From positions 3,804,018-3,868,017 of the forward strand of contig NZ_PZPL01000001.1 of assembly GCF_003044275.1 (NCBI RefSeq): a stretch of DNA of 64,000 bases, given 5' to 3'. The position numbers were made by a program, and so were the translations under genes. Below are positions 58,940 through 64,000 of this stretch, piece after piece. The notes under the pieces were generated by a model. The model did no database searches. It saw only the letters and a list, made by a program, of their open reading frames with translations, and was not told the DNA's origin. Each line of letters begins with the position of its first letter. Position 1 is the stretch's first letter. This DNA comes from Rathayibacter caricis DSM 15933. Its GTDB lineage: Bacteria > Actinomycetota > Actinomycetes > Actinomycetales > Microbacteriaceae.

Positions 58940-60029
58940 TCAGGCCAGGCGCGCCAGGTCCCGCGCCACTGCCCTCAGGTACGGCAGCGGGTCCGCGATC
59001 GCGGCCGCGGCCGACCCCGCGGCCTCGACCAGGGAGCCCGCCGCGGCGAAGCCCGTGGTGGGCGCCTGGATCGCTCCGGCGACCAGCATCGCCCGCGCAC
59101 CGGCCTCCTCCGCCAGCCCGAGGAGGTAGGACGGCACCTTCCCCGCCCTCGATTGGGCGTCGAAGCGCCCCTCCCCCGTGAGCACGACGTCGGCGCCGTC
59201 GATCAGCGCGGGGAGTCCGAGCGCCTCGCCCACCGCGGCCGAGCCGGGGGCGAGCCGGGCGCCCCACGCGAGCAGCCGAATCCGGTGCCGCCGGCCGCCC
59301 CCGTGCCCGCCTCCTCGGGATCGGCGTCGAGGTGCGCGGCCACGTGCCGCAGCCCGTCGTCGAGCCGCAGCACGTCGTCGCGGGAGGCGCCCTTCTGCGG
59401 CCCGAACACGTGCGCGGCTCCGGACTCGCCCAGCAGCGGGTTCGTCACGTCGCTGAGGATCAGCGCGCCGCCGGCCGGCACCCGCCGCAGCGCGTGCAGA
59501 TCGACGGCCGCGAGGTCGTGCAGGGCGCCTCCGCCGTCGCCGATCCCGTGCCCGGACACGGTGAGGAAGCGCGCGCCCAGCTCGCGGAGGGCACCGACTC
59601 CGCCGTCGGTGGAGGAGCTGCCGCCGATCGCCAGCAGGAGCGAGTGCGCCCCGGCGTCGAGAGCGGCCGCGATCACCTGCCCGAACCCCCGGGTGTGCGC
59701 GGTGAGGGGGCGGAGCGGGTCGAGCAGGGTGATCCCGCTGGCGGAGCGAGCTCGACGACCGCCGCGCCGTCGGCAGGAGCAGCCACGAGGTCTCGACCGG
59801 CCGGTCGTCGGGCCGGTCACGGTGAGCGTGTGCCGCGCCGCCTCGGGGACGCGACCTCGAACGCGTCGACCGTCCCCTCCCCGCCGTCGGCCATCGGAGC
59901 GAGCACGACCTCGTCTCCGGGACGCTCCTCGCTCCAGCCCTCGGCGAGCGCCTCCGCGACCTCGACGGCCGTCGCGGACCCCTTGAAGGAGTCGGGGGCG
60001 ATCACGACACGGAGGGCTGCGCTGCTCAT
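58940..60029 (-). pseudogene. Glycerate kinase (GlxK/GarK family), broken by apparent single-base deletions
   Basis: The start (MSSAALRVVIAPDSFKGS, ATG 60029), centre (LLLAIGGSSSTDGGVGALRE; LILSDVTNPLLGESGAAHVF) and end (VVLTGEGRFDAQSRAGKVPS) all match type II glycerate kinases that make phosphoglycerate from glycerate. They lie in different frames. About five losses of one G/C, near 59854, 59815, 59780, 59757 and 59275, would restore a single protein of about 360 residues. The pattern is one of sequencing undercalls, but real decay cannot be excluded. Confidence 0.85.
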
Positions 60030-60172
60030 GCGCCCATTCTGGCAGCCGCGCTCGGCCCGCCACTCGGCAGGAAACGGGCTCCGAGCGCCTCGCACAGCCC
60101 GGTTCGCGGCCGATCGACGCCGGCCTGTGGAGAACGCGCTCGCCGAAGCCGCACATCGGGCACGATGACGCG

Positions 60173-61107
60173 ATGCCCCGGCCCGCGCCCCTCCCGCTCG
60201 AACTGCGCGGACGCGCCTTCTCGGTGGAGGAGGCGCGGGCCGCCGGCGTGACGGAGGACCGGCTCCGCGCGTCCGATCTGGCGATCCCCTTCCGCGGAGT
60301 GCGGGCACCGGCCGGAGCCGTGACGAGCGTCCTCGAGCGCGCCACGGCGTACGCGACGATCATGCGGCGCTCCGTGTTCTGCGGACTGACCGCCGCTCGG
60401 CTCTGGCCGCTGGATCTTCCGAGCGAACCTCCGGACGAACCGCTGCACGTCGCGGTCCGGTATCCGGCGCGCGCCCACGGGGGCGCGGGCTCGTGGGCAG
60501 CTCGCTCGCGGACCCCGAGCTGAACGCCGTGCGCCGGGCGGGCTGCTCCTGGCCGACGGCGCGAGCGTCTTCTGCCAGCTCGGCGACGTGCTCCGGCTGG
60601 AGGATCTGGTCGCGGTCGGGGATGCGCTCGTCCTCTCTCCCGTGAAGCCGCGGACGGGCGATCCCCGACCGTGGGTGCCCCTACCCGAGCTGCAGCGCCG
60701 CGTGGAGCGCCTCGAGGGCCGCGGATCACGCGCCGTTCGTCGCGCGCTCGCCCTCGTCCGCGAGGGAGCGGAGTCGCGGCGCGAGACCCGACTCCGCCTC
60801 GTCCTCGTCCTCGTGACCGCGGGACTCCCCGAGCCCGAACTGCAGGTCGAGCTGTTCGACGCCCTCGGGAGGATCGGCCGGGTCGATCTGCTCTACCGGA
60901 GGTGGCGTGTCGTCGTGGAGTACGAGGGTGATCACCACCGCACGGACCGCGGCAGTGGGATCGCGATCTGATCCGCTACGAGAGGCTCGCGGCGGCCGGA
61001 TGACGGTGGTGCGCATCGCCTCGGCCTCGTTCGACGCGGACCCGCTCGGCTGCGCCGCCCGCGTCCGTCGGGCGCTCCTCGCGGGCGGATGGCGTCCCTC
61101 GTCGTGA
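60173..61107 (+). pseudogene. Endonuclease-domain (DUF559-like) protein, broken by apparent single-base deletions
   Basis: From ATG 60173 the N-terminal half (RGRAFSVEEARAAGVTEDRL and VFCGLTAARLWPLDLP) resembles the winged-helix/AbiEi-like regulatory part of a common actinobacterial family. The C-terminal half (VDLLYRRWRVVVEYEGDHHR, then QWDRDLIRYERLAAAGW across a frame change) is of the DUF559/very-short-patch-like nuclease type. Losses of G near 60495, 60542, 60952 and 61002 explain the breaks. If repaired, the protein would be about 310 residues. Function is unknown. Confidence 0.7.
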
Positions 61108-61128
61108 CAGCGGCACGGACCCGAGCAG

Positions 61129-61379
61129 CGAGTGGACGCGGACCGGGTGCCCCGAGCCATGTACGACCCGACACTCCGACAACTCGTGACGATCGGGAGA
61201 AACGAGACGACGCGAAACGGGCGCCCTACCCCCGCGCAGACCCGCCGCACGACCACTCACGATCGACGGCAGACGCGAGGAGACACGAACCGGGCGCATG
61301 CACCCACGCTGACCCCGATACGCGGCCACCTGCGTCGCCAGAGGCGCGATACGACGAGTGGACGCGAACCGGGCGCTCG
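61129..61379. repeat. Four degenerate CGAGTGGACGCGAACCGGGCGC repeats at 73-79 nt spacing
   Basis: Copies start at 61129, 61203, 61276 and 61355, with consensus CGAGNNGACGCGAACCGGGC. Two also share ACGATCG about 20 nt before. This is the only feature in the 333-nt gap between the endonuclease-like gene and the HemD-like gene. Confidence 0.7.
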
Positions 61380-61440
61380 AGCGCCGGAGACCCGGTACGC
61401 GACCGGTCGCGGGGTGCGAGCGCAGTTGGAAAGCGCGCGG

Positions 61441-62584
61441 TCAGAGCGGGGTCGCGAGGCGGTAGCCGCGCTTGATGACCGTCGCGACGAGGCGCGGCTC
61501 CGGGAGCGACTGGCGCAGGCGGCTGATCGCGACGTCGACCGCGTGGTCGTCGAGCGCCTCGGGGCGGGAGGCGGCGAGCACGCCGCGCGCGACGGTCGCG
61601 CCTCGGCGGCGACCAGGGTGCGGAACAGCGCCAGCGCCACCGGGGTCAGCGGCACCCGCTCCCCCGCGAGCACGGCGTGGCGGCCGCGGAGCTCGAGGGG
61701 TCCGTACGCGGTCTCGATGCGCGGGGCGCTCTGCTCGAGGTGCTCGCAGAGCAGGCGGATGAGGGCGCCCATCCGGAACCGGTCGGGGACGATCGGCAGG
61801 ATCTGCGCCTCGACGAGCGGTGCCGCAGTGACGGGCCGACCGCCGCCGGCGACGACCGTCTCGCGGAACGCGGCCTGCAGGGCGTCGGAGCCGGCCCGCG
61901 GCCTCGGCGACCGTGAAGAGGGCCTCGACCCGCGGGGCGCTAGTGAAGGTGACGGCGTCGATCCCGCCGCAGCAGATCGCCTCGATCAGGCGGAGGACCC
62001 GCGCCGAGTCCTCGTGCACGCTCCAGCGGTAGGGGGCGGCGGTGAGGACCGTCGCGCCGCGTCGGTCAGGCGCTCGAGCTGGTGCGGATCGGTGAAGCCG
62101 TGCAGCTGCACCGCGATCGTGCGGCCGTCCACGCCCTCGCGCAGGGCCAGGTCGACGAGGGAGGTGGTGGTCTCGCGCTCGCTCATGCCGTGGTCGTCGA
62201 GGCCGGCGGCGCGGACGGCTCCGCGGGCCTTCGGACCCCGGACGAGGATCCGCGCGGCCGAGAGCGCGTCGGTGAGCTCGTCGCCGAGGCCCGCGGCGTC
62301 GGCCGCCTCGAGCCAGCGGCGCATGCCGTAGGAGGTCGTCGCGAGCAGCACGTCGGGCGCCCGGCGACGATCGCGCGGGTCTCGTCCTCGAGGACGCCCT
62401 CGGTGTCGATGCCGCGCATCCGGATGGTGGGCGCGTGGGTGACGTCGGCGCCGCGGCGCTCGAAGGCGGCGATGAGGTCCTCGGAGCGGCGGTCGGAGGT
62501 CACGCCGATGCGGAAGCCGACGAGCTGGTCGGGCCGGAATCCCGGTGAGGAGGCGTCGGAGTCGGGTGCGTCGGTGGTGCTCAT
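61441..62584 (-). pseudogene. HemD/winged-helix regulator (NnaR-like), broken by apparent single-base deletions
   Basis: Joined in frame, the pieces give a uroporphyrinogen-III synthase-like domain (LVGFRIGVTSDRRSEDLIAA at the start; GGIDAVTFTSAPRVEALFTV in the middle) and a C-terminal winged helix (VDVAISRLRQSLPEPRLVAT then IKRGYRLATPL). This architecture is that of Streptomyces NnaR, a regulator of nitrate/nitrite assimilation. G losses near 62362, 62057, 61903 and 61600 each restore the frame. The start is ATG 62584. The siroheme and nirB genes next door support the call. Confidence 0.8.
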
Positions 62585-62603
62585 CGGCGGCCCCCTCGGG
62601 CTC

Positions 62604-63656
62604 TCACGTCGTCAGCGCATCGACCGCGCGGGCGATGCTCTCGGGATCCTGAGAATCATCGCACGAGGCCTGGCGCACGACCTCGCCGATGACGATGACC
62701 GCGGGAGAGCGCGGGGCGAGGTCGGCCAGCAGCCCCATCACCTCGCCGACGGAGGGTGATCGTGGTGCGCTGGCGTGCGACCAGCCGCGCTCGACGATCG
62801 CGAGCGGCATCCCGGCGGTCATGCCCGCGCGCTGCAGCCCGGCGACAGGTGCGGGGAGGGTGTTCACGCCCATGAGGACGACGAGCGCGCCGCCCAGCCC
62901 GGCCAGGTGCCCGAGCTCCTCCTCGCTGAAGGGGGCGTGGCCCGAGACCACGGTGAACGCGCGGCTGACCTCGCGGTGCGTGACCGGGATGCCCGCGGCG
63001 GCCGGTACCGAGATCGCGCTCGTCACTCCGGGCACGACCGTGACGGGCACGCCGGCGACGCGGCAGGCGCGCACCTCCTCGGAGCCGCGGCCGAACACGA
63101 ACGGGTCGCCGCCCTTCAGCCGCACCACGTCCAGGCCGTCGAGCGCGCGGGCGACCATCAGCCGCTCGATCTCGTGCTGCGGCACGGCGTGGTGGCCGGG
63201 GGTCTTGCCGACGTCGATCAGCTCGGCTCCGGGCGCCCAGTCGGCGAGGCCGTCGTGCGGGCCGAGGCGGTCGTAGAGCACGACGTCCGCCTCGCGCAGC
63301 GCGCGGTGCGCGGCGAGCGTCATCAGATCGGAGTCCCCGGGGCCGCCGCCGACGATGCTCACGTGCCCGAGGGGCCGGTGGGGCGCGCCGGCCTCGTCGA
63401 CGGTCCAGATCCCGTGCCGACCGGCCTCGGCGGAGGCGGCGGCGCGCAGCTCGGCGGCCCCTCGACCCAGACGAGGAGCGCGGGGCATCCCGCGGCCAGG
63501 AGCGACACGGAGGCGAGCCGCACGGGCAGCGCGTCGTCGGCCTCGCGCCGCTCGACGACCGCCCCGCGGCGCGGTAGCGGGCGAGCACGCGGCGGGTCCG
63601 GAGGCGGTGCCCACCACGAGCACGCGCCGGCCGGTCAGATCGAGCGAGAGCTGCAT
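62604..63656 (-). CDS. cysG: Uroporphyrinogen-III C-methyltransferase / siroheme synthase with garbled N-terminal part
   Basis: Residues from about 90 on form an intact SUMT (VSIVGGGPGDSDLMTLAAHR; VRLKGGDPFVFGRGSEEV; VVPGVTSAISVPAAAGIPVT) that makes precorrin-2 for siroheme. The first 20 residues (MQLSLDLTGRRVLVVGTASG) match the precorrin-2 dehydrogenase-like N-terminus, but between about 63590 and 63460 the sense moves through the other frames and returns. Three single-base losses would do this and leave the frame open. The start is ATG 63656. It serves nitrite or sulfite reductase next to it. Confidence 0.85.
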   Translation of the reverse strand: MQLSLDLTGRRVLVVGTASGPAACSPATAPRGGRRAARGRRRAARAARLRVAPGRGMPRAPRLGRGAAELRAAASAEAGRHGIWTVDEAGAPHRPLGHVSIVGGGPGDSDLMTLAAHRALREADVVLYDRLGPHDGLADWAPGAELIDVGKTPGHHAVPQHEIERLMVARALDGLDVVRLKGGDPFVFGRGSEEVRACRVAGVPVTVVPGVTSAISVPAAAGIPVTHREVSRAFTVVSGHAPFSEEELGHLAGLGGALVVLMGVNTLPAPVAGLQRAGMTAGMPLAIVERGWSHASAPRSPSVGEVMGLLADLAPRSPAVIVIGEVVRQASCDDSQDPESIARAVDALTT

Positions 63657-63666
63657 CAGGACTCCT

Positions 63667-64000
63667 TCACCGAAGCGGAAGCGGACGCCGCCAGCGACGC
63701 CGGCGGCCCACGACACTCACCGGCCCGACCGGGATCGTCGTCCCCGCCACCAGCACCGGCCCGTCGGAGCGCTCGTCGCTCCCCGCCGGCCGGATCTGCC
63801 CGCGCTCCCGCACCGTCGAGACCCGCGGATCCGCCGTGTCAGGCGCGTTCACGAACGAGCGGAAGCGCCGCAGCCGGTCGGGGTCGGCCAGGGTCGCCGC
63901 CCACTCGTCGACGTAGGTGTCCACGTGGGTCGCCATGGCGGCCTCCAGTTCGGCGGCGATCCCGAGCGAGTCCTCGCAGACCACCTCGCGCACGTGGTCG
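63667..64000 (-). CDS. nirB: Nitrite reductase (NAD(P)H) large subunit, C-terminal end only
   Basis: The frame enters from the right edge and ends at 63667. DHVREVVCEDSLGIAAELE, HVDTYVDEWAATLADPDRL and RRFRSFVNAPDTADP are the C-terminal signature of assimilatory NirB, which reduces nitrite to ammonium with siroheme and Fe-S. The tail after RGQIRPAG is variable and may also be affected by a base loss (RRRRWRRPLPLR). It is 10 nt before the siroheme synthase gene, fitting cofactor supply. Confidence 0.82.
   Translation of the reverse strand, partial: DHVREVVCEDSLGIAAELEAAMATHVDTYVDEWAATLADPDRLRRFRSFVNAPDTADPRVSTVRERGQIRPAGSDERSDGPVLVAGTTIPVGPVSVVGRRRRWRRPLPLR

Noticed and set aside
58680..59267. 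195-codon minus-strand frame in the nrd upstream region
   Set aside because: It is an out-of-frame part of the damaged glycerate kinase plus Arg-rich noise across the DnaA-box region.
61132..62331. 399-codon plus-strand frame over the repeat and the HemD-like gene
   Set aside because: It is antisense to a recognisable HemD/winged-helix protein and covers the intergenic repeat.

Overview
The window is a high-GC stretch of chromosome from an actinobacterium. Sugar ABC importers with LacI and ROK regulators, a class Ib nrdHIEF operon, a ClpC-type chaperone under a HspR-type inverted repeat, a PASTA-containing bifunctional PBP, GTG/TTG starts and apparent leaderless genes all fit the Microbacteriaceae. 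A Rathayibacter-like plant-associated genus is my best guess, by inference only. Nearly all DNA up to about 58 kb is coding and intact.

Layout. 0-2.2 kb: a cut-off PAP2-like membrane protein, an intergenic array of short GATCTGCAGG-type repeats, and a Bcr/CflA-type drug exporter. 2.4-15.8 kb: an alpha-xyloside/xylose locus with a GH42 beta-galactosidase, ROK regulator, GH31 alpha-xylosidase, two permeases and a lipoprotein binding protein (no ATPase), a LacI-type XylR, and divergent xylA and xylB. This set fits uptake and dismantling of xyloglucan-type oligosaccharides. 15.9-19 kb: a glycine betaine importer whose permease and binding protein are fused. 19.4-27.4 kb: a phosphatase, two LacI regulators, and a ChvE/GguA/GguB-type multiple-monosaccharide importer with a hairpin-rich leader between binding protein and ATPase.

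27.7-38.5 kb: a serine hydrolase, a large secreted GH43-like enzyme, a secreted protein of unknown function, a heparinase II/III-like lyase, and a tightly coupled oxidoreductase / DUF993 aldolase-like / TIM-barrel isomerase operon that looks like an uncharacterised sugar-catabolic route. 38.5-48 kb: a phosphopantetheinyl transferase, a DNA glycosylase-like protein, a DUF4870 protein, a coupled four-gene operon (small secreted crystallin-like protein, lipoprotein, adaptor, MacB-like exporter), and a PBP. 48-54.4 kb: the ClpC-type chaperone and two separate MNT/HEPN toxin-antitoxin pairs around an aldo/keto reductase and an acetyltransferase. 54.5-58.5 kb: nrdHIEF, whose upstream region has candidate NrdR and DnaA boxes.

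58.9-64 kb: glycerate kinase, an endonuclease-like protein, a HemD/winged-helix (NnaR-like) regulator, siroheme synthase and the end of nirB, i.e. a nitrite-assimilation neighbourhood. Here almost every gene is broken by losses of a single G or C, while the first 58 kb shows none. I read this as sequencing undercalls, perhaps near a contig end, rather than true gene decay.

Functional ties. At least three sugar-responsive operator families can be read directly: TCGAA(A/G)CGYTTCG around xylR/xylA and the binding-protein gene; GGTAAACGCTTWCC before the GH42 gene and before the DUF993 operon 30 kb away; and a tandem TGTGATCGCTCACA-type site before the monosaccharide importer. Several genes carry a TANNNT box 6-7 nt before the start codon and are probably translated from leaderless mRNAs.
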